Of a stretch of DNA of 26,775 nt, positions 1 to 8,761 are shown piece by piece. The stretch's first letter is position 1. The number at the start of each line of letters is the position of its first letter. The position numbers and the translations under genes were made by a program. The notes beneath the pieces were generated by a model that ran no database searches, was not told where the DNA came from, and worked only from the letters and a program-made list of their open reading frames with translations. Source of the stretch: Asparagopsis taxiformis (lineage: Eukaryota; Rhodophyta; Florideophyceae; Bonnemaisoniales; Bonnemaisoniaceae); NCBI GenBank assembly GCA_030407315.1, contig JALQPE010001890.1, forward strand, positions 1 through 26,775, given 5' to 3'.

Positions 1-629
1 GAGTAATCTAGTAAGAGATGTGTCACAATGGCTTCTTTCCAGGCAACAATATTTCCGTTGAAAACTCGGCAATTGTCTTTTACGATTACCTCAAAGGTGG
101 GAAAGGACTGTCCGGTAACTGTAGTAGGTAGAAAATCCGCAAAGCGGCAAAACCACCCTACAGGTGTCCCGAGCTTCGGTAGCGTGGTAGAGCAAGCGAA
201 TCTTGCGTCAACCGCCAATGGCGTGTATACCACGAAAGGTCTTCCGGTAATGCCGGGTGAAGGTTGGGGTGCTCACGCACGAAGTGCGTATTGATGGAGC
301 GAAAGACGTAACCCGTCGAGCTGTATAGCTAAAGCTAATTCGTCCTGGAAGGATGGAATAGAGCAATGCAAACACTGTTCAGTGGAGTCGTAAATTCCAC
401 GTGAGTTTACGTTACCTCTAAAAGGTTAAGCACTCTGGCTAATCCAGAGGCGTTTTATACTAGTCTAAGTTACTGTAAACAGTTAGGGTAGGTAGACAGT
501 TAGGAATAAATATCCTTATGTGCACCAATCAGATCCCTGATTATGGCGACTGCGGAAGCCCGCGAGATCACCAACTGTTAGTGTTACAGTGTAAAGTTAG
601 CTGAGTCAGCTTAGTTAAAATTTGCCCCT
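1..629 (-). other. Left flank, possible degraded minus-strand coding remnant
   Basis: This stretch lies outside the presumed LTR of element A and holds no confident gene. On the minus strand one frame is open from 425 down to position 1 except for a single TGA at 273-275, giving 50 codons and then 90 codons running off the left edge. The second part reads a little like a retroelement protease region (a VDARFACS stretch where a VDTGA-type active site would lie), but the DTG triad is absent, so this is only a guess. The plus strand is also open over 28-294, which weakens the case for either strand. I see no RNA gene here. Confidence 0.15.
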
Positions 630-777
630 TGTGGGGTCTTTAATTGTCCCAGTGGGTCCATTCCCTTGACTTGGGCGAGATACAGCGAGGCTGTTTCTAT
701 TGGTCAGTCCCGACCCGGGGTCATCCAATAGGATGTTGACACGACCCCACCAGGGCAGACCACCGCGTGGTATGACA
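630..777 (-). repeat. Presumed 3' LTR of element A
   Basis: On the minus strand the segment begins TGTCATACC immediately after a purine tract and ends ACCCCACA, giving TG...CA ends. The inner boundary is supported by the adjoining polypurine tract. The outer boundary is chosen because the same TTGTGGGGT-N-TTTA motif occurs at the corresponding place left of element C (around 16555). At 148 bp it would be a short LTR, and its partner is not in the window, so the outer edge and any target duplication cannot be checked. The true LTR may extend further left. Confidence 0.4.
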
Positions 778-791
778 TCGCCCCCTCCTAA
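778..791 (-). other. Polypurine tract of element A
   Basis: The minus strand reads TTAGGAGGGGGCGA directly before the TGTCA start of the LTR. Ty3/Gypsy elements prime plus-strand DNA synthesis from such a tract next to the 3' LTR. Its position fixes the orientation of element A and shows that ORF X1 lies between pol and the 3' LTR. Confidence 0.6.
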
Positions 792-1253
792 GCCAATTGT
801 CGTCCCGACAATTCCAAAAATCTACTGATTTTAAATTCCCAAATTATTTCCACCGCCGTGGCCGGCCAACCGGATAAAAATTTTGACCGCCAAAATTTGG
901 CTGATATTTACCCGTGCACACGGTTCCACTCCCGAGCGTCGCTCATCATCTGAGTAACGACCTTTCAGGTTTGCGTCCTTTCACCGGCTTTGCCGTGTTG
1001 TCCAACCTTGTTCTCCCTCCGGTCCTGCCGGTTTGCGAAGCGATCTCGCCTGGCGATTCAAGTCTTGTGCCTCGCTGAGGTTTGCGCGCGTGATACGCGA
1101 TTTTTCTTGCGTTAAGGGTAATACCCGCCTTGCGTTCTTCCGCGGCGTCCCTTCGGGATTCAAGCAAGACCTCACGCCTGTGGCGACCGTAAGACTTGTC
1201 TGTTGCGTTGCTTCTGACTCCAGTGGAGTATTTAAGAACTGCTGTTACTCAGC
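792..1253 (+). promoter_or_regulatory. Leader and possible promoter region of antisense ORF X1
   Basis: No ORF here looks coding. Two perfect 8-bp stem hairpins lie close to the polypurine tract: AATTGTCG at 795-802 pairing with 806-813, and AAATTTTG at 878-885 pairing with 891-898. A TATA-like TATTTAAG sits at 1229-1236, only 18 nt before the X1 start codon, so it is more likely part of a leader than a promoter for that ATG. The promoter role is inference. Confidence 0.2.
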
Positions 1254-4200
1254 ATGGTCGATCGCATTAACAGCCCGACAGGCAACATGCCAACACGTTC
1301 TACGCGGGCGGCCTCCCGCCGTCAAACCACCCGCCATCAGGCGTCGCGCGCACCTTCGACTCCAACCCCGGCGACGCCGACAACTAACCCTTCCGCTACC
1401 GCTGCTGGCGTTCCAGCTTCTTCTTCTCAACCACCGGATTCCGGTTCGCAGGCTAAACCCTCTACAGGGACTGGTCAAGAACAGGCGAAGACACCTTCGG
1501 CCGCTCACCATCCGCCGAGTCCCTCACCTGAGGTTACGCCTCGTAAAGACAATCCCGGTAAACCGGTTGTGCTGCCTTCGGTAGTTCCGCCCCCAAGCGA
1601 CCCTCAGCCTGAGGTAGAAGAAGTTGAAGTTCAACGGGATACCCCGCGTTCACCGCCATCGGACAAGCAAGGGACTCCCCAGCCTTCGCGCCGCACGCCG
1701 GAACCGGCAGAAATTATCGTTGACGCTGCTGCGGCTTCGCAGCCCAGTTCGACCCCCGCGACTTCTGCCGCTCCTGCCGTCACAGGCCGTTCCATCGTTC
1801 CCCGTCCATCGGAGTATCCGGATCCTTATGCAAACCCTCGCTCGTCCACACGGAATCCCGTTACGGCTGAACCGGTTAAGTCCAAGAATCCTTACGAGGA
1901 CTTATACAGCCGTAATCGGCAATTCATCATCGATGCGCGAAACCGCAAGGCGGCCGAAGAAGCGGGTCGCGGGCTGGTTGCCAGCAATTCGACGCGAGCC
2001 GCGTATGGGTCCGGTGGATATGAGACGGTGCAACCGCAAGGAAGACAAGGTCAGTTGGTAGATCCGTACCAAAAACCAGCTCCTGCTGTTACGGCTGCGC
2101 CGACTTATTCATCGCCCAAGCGGGTTCCGGCTCCTTCCGCCGATTGGCGTCGCGAAGGAGAATTTTATCCTTCGAATGCTTCGGAGCTCATGGTCTTTGA
2201 CTCACATGAGTTGCCTTTTTCAAGGTATTTGAGAGCTCCGTGGGAGTATTACCCCTTTGCGCGCCTGCCCCTACGGGAGTTTTTAAGCGAGGACGTTACC
2301 GACTTACGTCGAGACCTCCGTCTCATGGCAGGTGTTAAACACCGTGATACCCATGCGCTGCATAACAGCTGGTCGGCTTATGCCCAATTGCCGTCGTGTC
2401 GGCCGATGCGACATTTCCGTGTACCACACACGTTGCTGTGCGACCGCACCTTTCTTCTCCACCCAGGCGATGCCTTGTACGTTGAGCGGATGAACCGTCG
2501 ATTGTTCGAGTCACACTCGGATCAAGGGAGCGTCCCCGACTTACCTATCGTTAGGTCAAGATGGTTTGCGTATCCGCCCCGCCCGGATACCGGTATGTTG
2601 GAACATTACATGCGTGTACACGCGCGTCACCTAACCCGGACTACCGGTTTGCAAGTGTCGTCACTTGACTACCGAGTGTTCGGTTACCGAGCTAATCGGA
2701 GCATAGACCATCGCACTGCGAACTTGGTGGTACCTACAGCAGAGCTGAATTCGACGTTGGAAGATTCCCGATGGGAAGGCGAGAACTCACCGCCCTTGTG
2801 TTTGCCCATTGGGGATACACCAGCGATGCTGTATTTCCACAGTGTGGTCGAGGCGGATCCCCGTCCTTGGGTGAAGCCTCGGTTTTTGGACTATGTCCTA
2901 TTAGAGCGAGAGCTCATGATTGGTTTGGAATTGGCTCGTCTCGTAGAGACTAGAGGGTTCCTCCCGGTATTGGCCAAACACTTGGCAGAGTCGGCTATCA
3001 CGACGTGGAAGACATTCCATGAGATGCCGTTATCACCGGTTGTACCGAAGACGCGTAGCGTAGATGTGAAGGTTATCATCGACCTCCTCGAGGCTTCTTA
3101 CAAGACCACCGATGGTATAGAGGAGATTGCTTGTACAATCGAAGGCGTTGCGCCCGAGAAGATCTTCCTTTACTCGCATCCGAGTTTGCCCTTCAAACCG
3201 GCGAAGGCCGCGGCGTATACTACCCGGGACGGGACTGTGGTTGAGACTCCTCCGTTTCGTCGGGACGGTGAATTTGCCGAGGACGGCTATCTTACGGTCG
3301 ACCCGCCAAGTTACTCCGACGGAGATTTGGAGGACTACATGTACAAACCCGAACGGGAGATGCACGTTCCACGCCCTGGGCGTCCGACACCTGCTGGTCA
3401 TTATCGTCCAGCCGATTCCGGCGTCTCTCCTCATCCAACTGCTCCCGTAGAGCCAGCTTCTTACGAAGCGATGGAACCCCCGGCAGTTGTCCCTCCACCA
3501 GCCCCACTGGATCTTTCTCGCTCTACCCGTCCGGGTCTTCCGGCTTCTACGGCAGCGCCGTTTCTGTCACCCGACCGTCAATCCGGTCAGTCACTCGAGG
3601 ATGACGGTACGGTCGGTCGTGCTACCACTCGCGCGGATGTTCTTGGATCCAGTTTGTCTGCGGCGCAGTTATTATCAGTTACGAATGTGCGCCAATTGGC
3701 GGATAGTCTTGGTGATGGCCAACTTTCGTCGGTGTTTCATCCACGGGATGACGGTTACCCCGTTCGCAATGCGTTGGATACTTTGGCGTTAACGTGTGTC
3801 ACGTTGAGTACTCGGTACAAGGAAAGTCGCGAGCGACGGGATGCTGCAGTAACGCGCTATCGCGCAGAGCGTACAGGTCGCCGCTTAGCGGAAGAGAAGG
3901 TGTCAAAATTGGAAAAGGACTTAACTGCGAGGCAGAAGACGTTCGATGAACTAGTGACAAGAGTCCGAGAGCTTGAGGAAGAATTGCGCTTAGCGCGTAG
4001 GCGCATACCGCATGAGCGGGGTAGGGATACAACACACGCCCTGGAGACTCCAGCTAGTGTTCAACCTCGAGGAGGGATATCCGGTCGTCGTCGGGATCGT
4101 TCTCCCGCTGAGCGCGACGATGGTCGAAATGTCCGCCCCCGGCGCGCTTCTCCAGTTAACACGACTCCGCCGTTGCTTCAGCGCATCGAATCACGGGATC

Positions 4201-4457
4201 CCGTGAGGGGGGAGTCTCCGGATATGTCCGATGAGGTGGTCACTAATTCTCCGACGGTATCGGTTCCTTCAGTCCCTGCTGTGCCTCATCATCGCCCACC
4301 GGCTCGTTTAACCACTTCCCGTCGGGATGCTGGACGCATTCGTCCTCGCGACACTCGTCGTTCTACGGCTCAACATCCGACCAACCGGTCATTGAGGCCA
4401 ACCTCTTCCTACCCTTCGCATCAGCGCCCCCGTCCCTCCGACAACTTCCGACGTTAG
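1254..4457 (+). CDS. Antisense ORF X1 of element A, unknown function (1067 aa)
   Basis: I do not recognise this protein. Residues 1-290 are rich in Pro, Ser, Thr and Ala and look disordered. About 290-660 is a denser segment with many aromatic residues and an RLPLR motif near residue 337, probably a folded core. A second Pro-rich linker follows. About 860-940 is heptad-like with many Glu/Arg/Leu, a likely coiled coil, and the end is Arg-rich (last residues RR), which could bind nucleic acid or act as a nuclear signal. There is no zinc knuckle, protease or RT motif and no signal peptide. It is convergent with the element's pol and lies between pol and the 3' LTR. A later ATG at 1287 is an alternative start. 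The ORF is uninterrupted, unlike the pol beside it. X2 at 17032-20349 has the same layout. Alternatives are a Gag-like protein of another element or a captured host gene. Confidence 0.7.
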   Translation: MVDRINSPTGNMPTRSTRAASRRQTTRHQASRAPSTPTPATPTTNPSATAAGVPASSSQPPDSGSQAKPSTGTGQEQAKTPSAAHHPPSPSPEVTPRKDNPGKPVVLPSVVPPPSDPQPEVEEVEVQRDTPRSPPSDKQGTPQPSRRTPEPAEIIVDAAAASQPSSTPATSAAPAVTGRSIVPRPSEYPDPYANPRSSTRNPVTAEPVKSKNPYEDLYSRNRQFIIDARNRKAAEEAGRGLVASNSTRAAYGSGGYETVQPQGRQGQLVDPYQKPAPAVTAAPTYSSPKRVPAPSADWRREGEFYPSNASELMVFDSHELPFSRYLRAPWEYYPFARLPLREFLSEDVTDLRRDLRLMAGVKHRDTHALHNSWSAYAQLPSCRPMRHFRVPHTLLCDRTFLLHPGDALYVERMNRRLFESHSDQGSVPDLPIVRSRWFAYPPRPDTGMLEHYMRVHARHLTRTTGLQVSSLDYRVFGYRANRSIDHRTANLVVPTAELNSTLEDSRWEGENSPPLCLPIGDTPAMLYFHSVVEADPRPWVKPRFLDYVLLERELMIGLELARLVETRGFLPVLAKHLAESAITTWKTFHEMPLSPVVPKTRSVDVKVIIDLLEASYKTTDGIEEIACTIEGVAPEKIFLYSHPSLPFKPAKAAAYTTRDGTVVETPPFRRDGEFAEDGYLTVDPPSYSDGDLEDYMYKPEREMHVPRPGRPTPAGHYRPADSGVSPHPTAPVEPASYEAMEPPAVVPPPAPLDLSRSTRPGLPASTAAPFLSPDRQSGQSLEDDGTVGRATTRADVLGSSLSAAQLLSVTNVRQLADSLGDGQLSSVFHPRDDGYPVRNALDTLALTCVTLSTRYKESRERRDAAVTRYRAERTGRRLAEEKVSKLEKDLTARQKTFDELVTRVRELEEELRLARRRIPHERGRDTTHALETPASVQPRGGISGRRRDRSPAERDDGRNVRPRRASPVNTTPPLLQRIESRDPVRGESPDMSDEVVTNSPTVSVPSVPAVPHHRPPARLTTSRRDAGRIRPRDTRRSTAQHPTNRSLRPTSSYPSHQRPRPSDNFRR

Positions 4458-4788
4458 ACGTCTTACTTCCGTAACCGGTTTTACCTTCTTATACGCATTT
4501 GCGTTTCACTCTCATGTTAGATCGTTCATCCATGCGCCGTGTGCGGCTTTGTCATGTCTCCCATTAAAATTTGGAATGTTTTTGTTGTTTTTATGGAATT
4601 TTTCGTCCGCCGATTGGCTTCATATTTCTACCACTCGCGGTTTTTGTTATTTGGCCAACCCGACGGGTGCTGTTCGTGGGGTCTTACCGGCTCAACCTTG
4701 TGGTCATTAGCGGTGACGCCGCGATCACTAGCCGTTCCTACTGACGCTCTTGCGTACAACAGCTTCGCTGTGGGGCAGCTCTGCCGTT
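4458..4788. other. Convergent spacer between X1 and pol of element A
   Basis: Both flanking frames end into this 331-bp gap, so it should contain the 3' ends of two opposing transcripts. It is T-rich on the plus strand around 4560-4660. I see no canonical AATAAA on either strand and no convincing gene. Confidence 0.4.
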
Positions 4789-6705
4789 CTACTTACCACG
4801 CCTTTTGGCCGTTCGTCGTTTAATCGTTTTCTTACCCGCTTGGCGGTCAACTTTCCGGAAGTAACGAGATATTTGCTCGTCTGGCACGTTGTGCCGTTGC
4901 GTCCACGTAGGGTCACGATACCCGTACCACTTCACGAGGAACCATTCCTCCTGATCGTCGTCGACGACATGGTCGATCAAGTCGTCTATGGCGAATTCCT
5001 GTTCCTCAGGTGGTTCCAGGTTCTGGGAGATAGCTCCCTGTTCGGTTGGAACATCTTGACTCGACGAGCGTCGTCTTCTTCCGGTGTTAGCCGTGTCACC
5101 CGTAGGGTTAAGCGGCTCAGCCGAAGTGGCTTCTTGGGATATTTCCATGCCGTGTGGTCGGCTTATTCTTGTTTGTCGACGAGAGCGACTATTCTTCTGC
5201 GGACTTGTTCCGGTTGGTGCCTTATGGGTTGATCGGCGTAGCCGGGAGAACGTCTTGTTGGCGTCTTGGGAAGCAGGTTCCTGCATTGTGTCAAGAGTTT
5301 CATCCTCGGCGAGGTCAATTTGAGTGGGCATTGGCTGTGAAGCAGCATTGTTATTACGACGTATGTCAGCCTGGGCCCCCTCCTCAAAGACGGTTCGTCT
5401 CGGACCGATACTCGGTGTGTTAGTTACGGAATTACCTTCAACCGCGGGGCGGGATGACAAAGGCTTGGTTACAGGGTGACCTCGGGATTGTCCGGTGTGA
5501 AGAGGTACGCGCCGCGAACCTGATGTCTCGCGACGTTGTCGTTCTTCCGCCATAGTCGGCACCGTGTTGGCGGCTTGATCGTCGGTTCTTGCCGCAGGTA
5601 CGGGTGCTCCGTTAGCAGTTAACCGTGAGTGCGGTATTTCCGGTTCAGGTTGTGGCGCGTACGTCACGCGGTCGTGGCTAACTTGTTCGACAAGTCCATC
5701 ACGTTCAATATGGACGGTACGCCTACCGGCTTTAGCAACCTTAAAAGGTCCTTGCGCCAGTGGCGTCAACTTGTTTCGTTCCCGTACTTCGGGGTTGTCA
5801 AGGTAAACGTAGTCGCCCTCCTGGAGGAGTCGTTTGGTCTTCCGGACTCTCCGGTCAAAGTCTCGCTTATAACGCGCTTGCGTGGCTTGTAGCCGTTGAC
5901 CGGACTTCTCAATCGCGTGAGCAATCCGTTGCAGGAAATCCTGTTTCAAGAAAGCGTCCGGTTTTTGCCGTGATCTCGTCGAGTGATGAAGGGAGTAAGG
6001 TGGTGGGGGTCGACTTAGGATAAGGTCAAAGGGAGTCGTCCCTGTCGTGCGATGCACGTGCGTATTATACGCGTAAGTCAACGCTGGTGCGTATACATCC
6101 CAGTCATTCTGGTTCTCATTTACGTAGTTGCGTAACATGTTCAACAACGTACGGTTATACCGTTCTACCTGACCGTTGGTCTGAGGGTGGTAGGTTGTTG
6201 TGAACAAGTTCTTTGTTCCAAGTTGCAGGCAAACAGCCTGAAAAAGTTTGGAAGCAAACTGAGGTCCATTATCGGAAAGCAACGTCCTAGGGGGACCGTA
6301 CTTGAAAACCCAGTGGGTGCAAAAGGCAACAGCCACATGGTAAGCAGTGATACTGCGTAATGGTACAACCTGAGTAAGCTTCGTGAAGCGACAGGTAATT
6401 ACTAAAAGGTGAAGATTACCCTTCTTTGTTTTAGGCAACGGGCCTAATAAGTCTATAGAGACTTCTTCCAGCGGTGCTGAAGCTGGGAATAGTTTCAATG
6501 TGTTTGCGTGTCTACGCAACTTGAGGCGGTTCTTGGCGCAAGCCTGACAAAGTTCAACCGTAGCGGTGATATCCGCGGCCATGGCAGGCCAATAATACGA
6601 GAGACGCATAGTCTCATACATACGGTTTTGTCCGGGGTGACCCGCGAGTACGTCGTGATGACACATCTTCAACAGGCGGGGCCTGAGTGTTCTTGGTACC
6701 ACCAC
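4789..6705 (-). pseudogene. Integrase plus chromodomain part of element A pol
   Basis: This is the C-terminal part of a Ty3/Gypsy polyprotein. An HHCC zinc-binding region lies at residues 16-56 (H17, H23, C53, C56). The catalytic triad D85, D145 and E181 shows exact D,D(35)E spacing (motifs SIDLLGPLP, SDNGPQF, QVERYN). A long disordered linker leads to a chromodomain at about 570-619 with aromatic-cage residues F571, W593 and Y596. The usual TWEP motif is TWTQ here. Chromodomains of such integrases are known or thought to steer insertion to methylated histone H3. The frame starts at a GTG only because of a reading-frame break; upstream pol lies in the next frame (6669-7380). A Cys at residue 105 sits where many relatives have Asp (VIxDRF), a non-catalytic position. 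Confidence 0.88.
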
Positions 6706-7380
6706 TTGGTGGGAATTGTCAAGGTGGATTTACGTCGCAAGACACCTTTGTCATCTTCGAAGAAGACAGTGTCAGACTTCTGACTTGTCAATACTTGTTG
6801 ACAAAAGTCATCAGAGCGTTGCTCCTCAATCCACTCGTTGAGTGTTATCGGTTCGGAACCCTCTGTCTGAGGGTGTGTCGTTAGGACAGCTGGGTTTATT
6901 CCCGTTAGGGATTTGTCAGTGTAATTCCGCGCGATGAGCACATCAAAGAACCAAGGGTTCATCTCTTCTGTAACAGGTACTTCCTGGGTAAGATCATACG
7001 CGAAGAGTGTGGGAATTTCGTTATCCACCGGATGTGGGTCTAACCCTTCTGTTTCAACACGCGATAACGCGTCTGGTACTTGGTGAACCCTACCGGGGCG
7101 ATAGACTATGGTGTAGTCAAACTCTGAAAGGCGGAGTCGCCAACGGCAAAGGCGCCCGGATGGGTCGGTGATGTTCATCAGCCAACGCAACGCGTTATGA
7201 TCGGATCGTACCACAAACTTTGTTTGCTCAAGGTATGGTCTGAGGGTAGTGACTGCCCATACTACAGCGAGACACTCGCGCTCTGTCGGAGAATATCCCC
7301 GTTCGGGTTTGGTTAAGGTCCGCGACCAGTATCCTACAGGACGATAGTCGTCGTCATCCTGCTGTTGCAACAGCGCACAC
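6669..7380 (-). pseudogene. RNase H part of element A pol, cut at its N-terminus
   Basis: The reading frame is open up to 7380 and begins CALLQQQ, which aligns with the CALLQEQ segment just after the first catalytic Asp of RNase H in element C. It continues with YWSRTLT, TERECLAVVWA and RSDHNALRWL, carrying the later RNase H Glu and Asp, then the usual YRPGRVHQVPDALSR. The first RNase H aspartate and all of RT are gone, removed by the insertion at 7380/7381. The frame ends at 6669, but homology to integrase has already moved to the -1 frame between about 6740 and 6705. This is consistent with a one-base loss. Confidence 0.85.
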
Positions 7381-8185
7381 TGTGACGCAATTTATTTCGT
7401 CGACGCGCGCGCGTTCGCTGCGATTGCGTCGGGATGAGTTCGCGTGCATCTATCTTAGTTAGTTAGTAAGCGAGCGTACGCGTGGCGTTTTGATTACGTG
7501 TCACGGGGCGTGGATGCGAGCGCGTGCGCGCGTACGTTTCCACGAAACCGCGAGCCCGGCGCCACGTGTAGCGCTTTTTACGAATTTCCCTTTTATTTCC
7601 CTTTTTGGGTTTTTTATGACGAAAGTCTTTTTCCCAAATATTTCCCTTTTTGCGTGCGAGCGAGCGGCCGCCGGCCGGCCACGCAAGGACAGCCTGTCCT
7701 GAGTAGTTAGCTACTAATGGTCGTTCAGCTTCGCACCTTACCAATAAACAGCCAGCATCTTCGCAGCTACGAGTTAAGCGTTTAGCGAATCGCGAGGACC
7801 GATTGCGTTGAAACGTTGCGTGCGGGTTGCTCACGATCGCCGACGTTCGCGTGCGCGCTGCGCATAAACCGATCGTCGAACCGCGTCGCACCGCGATAGC
7901 GCGCGTTGCGTCGCACGCCACTAGGCCAGGGATTTACGACCCCTGTGTGGATCGCGTTGTGCTCGAGTTTACTCGGTGATCTCCCCCTGAGATCACGGCT
8001 TGCGCCGGCACGCGAATCCCGTGTTGCGGTCGTTCCCTACGCGTTCCGCCGTTGTACCACCCGTTCGCCAGCGCGACCGAGCGACGCGCGAACGCAAGTT
8101 CAACCAGCGCGTTACGGTTCACCTCGCACTGACACGGCTGCAATTCTAGAACTCCCTTAGCGATCGCCACCCGGCTGGTCCTACA
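7381..8185 (+). repeat. Presumed 5' LTR of element B
   Basis: The segment starts TGTGAC at the junction with element A and is taken to end CTACA just before a TGG primer-binding site, giving TGT...ACA ends and about 805 bp. It holds no convincing ORF. A perfect 8-bp hairpin (GTGATCTC, 5-nt loop) lies at 7976-7996. The partner LTR is missing, so identity of the pair and the target duplication cannot be tested. The left edge is well fixed by the broken pol of element A; the right edge is less certain. Confidence 0.55.
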
Positions 8186-8187
8186 AC

Positions 8188-8202
8188 TGGTCTCTCGACC
8201 TA
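8188..8202 (+). other. Possible primer-binding site of element B
   Basis: TGGTCTCTCGACCTA begins two bases after the presumed LTR end. TGG complements the CCA end of a tRNA, as Ty3/Gypsy elements need for minus-strand priming. I cannot name the tRNA from memory with confidence. Confidence 0.4.
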
Positions 8203-8761
8203 GAATTGCGCGAACCGACGTGCGAACTCAGCGAAGCACAGAAACTCCGCTTGGGGAAAACACGGGACGCCAAACCTATCGCTTACTCTAATTCTTCTTT
8301 ATCCGTTCGTCGTGCGCGACAGCGAGGGCGATTGACGCGTGCGCGCGTATCGCTATCCCGGAAGCGGTGCTATAGCCTCTCTGGTTTGTATAACTACCAT
8401 ACCTCTACTACGACGATTCGCAGCGCGGAACGACGCGATCGAAGACGCAGCGCGTGCGCGCGCTAGTTCGCAACCCTAACGCGGGTTCGGCGGTGCCGAA
8501 AATATTGGGTTCGCGAGCGATCGAGACCCGTCTTCACGCGTTCCGAGCGAGGAAGAAGCCCTCCTGCGAGCGAACTCGTCCCCCTCACCCTTACTACGCG
8601 CGCCCGATACGCAGACAATTTTCGGGAAGCGCTTCCCTTTTTACTTGCCAATTTTTCGACGCGCCGACGCGAGATTTTGACGCGCGCCGAATTCCCCTTT
8701 CTCCTTCCCCATCATCCCTTTTTCCCTTTTCCCTAGGCGACGATCGAACGCAACCGCGCCG
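8203..8761 (+). other. Untranslated leader of element B
   Basis: About 560 bp lie between the primer-binding site and the gag start. Several short frames are open only because of high GC content, and none shows recognisable motifs. This is where packaging and dimerisation signals would be expected, but I can point to none. Confidence 0.35.

Larger units (their letters stand above)
630..7380 (-). mobile_element. Element A: Ty3/Gypsy chromodomain retrotransposon, 5'-truncated, with antisense ORF
   Basis: Reading on the minus strand, the order is RNase H (from 7380), integrase and chromodomain (to 4789), a 331-bp convergent spacer, an opposite-strand ORF (1254-4457), a polypurine tract (778-791) and a presumed 3' LTR (630-777). 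The RNase H-integrase-chromodomain order is that of Ty3/Gypsy chromoviruses. The element's own 5' LTR, gag, protease and RT are missing: at 7380 the RNase H frame stops abruptly against the start of element B. One reading-frame break lies near 6705-6740, so pol is dead. The missing upstream part does not reappear in the window. Confidence 0.8.

Noticed and set aside
28..294. Plus-strand 88-codon ORF at the left edge
   Set aside because: It has no recognisable motif, overlaps an equally open minus-strand frame, and ends within a stretch with no other coding sign.
1254..4457. X1 as the Gag of element A
   Set aside because: It lies on the strand opposite to pol, downstream of integrase, and has no zinc knuckle. 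A true Gag would be upstream of protease on the pol strand.
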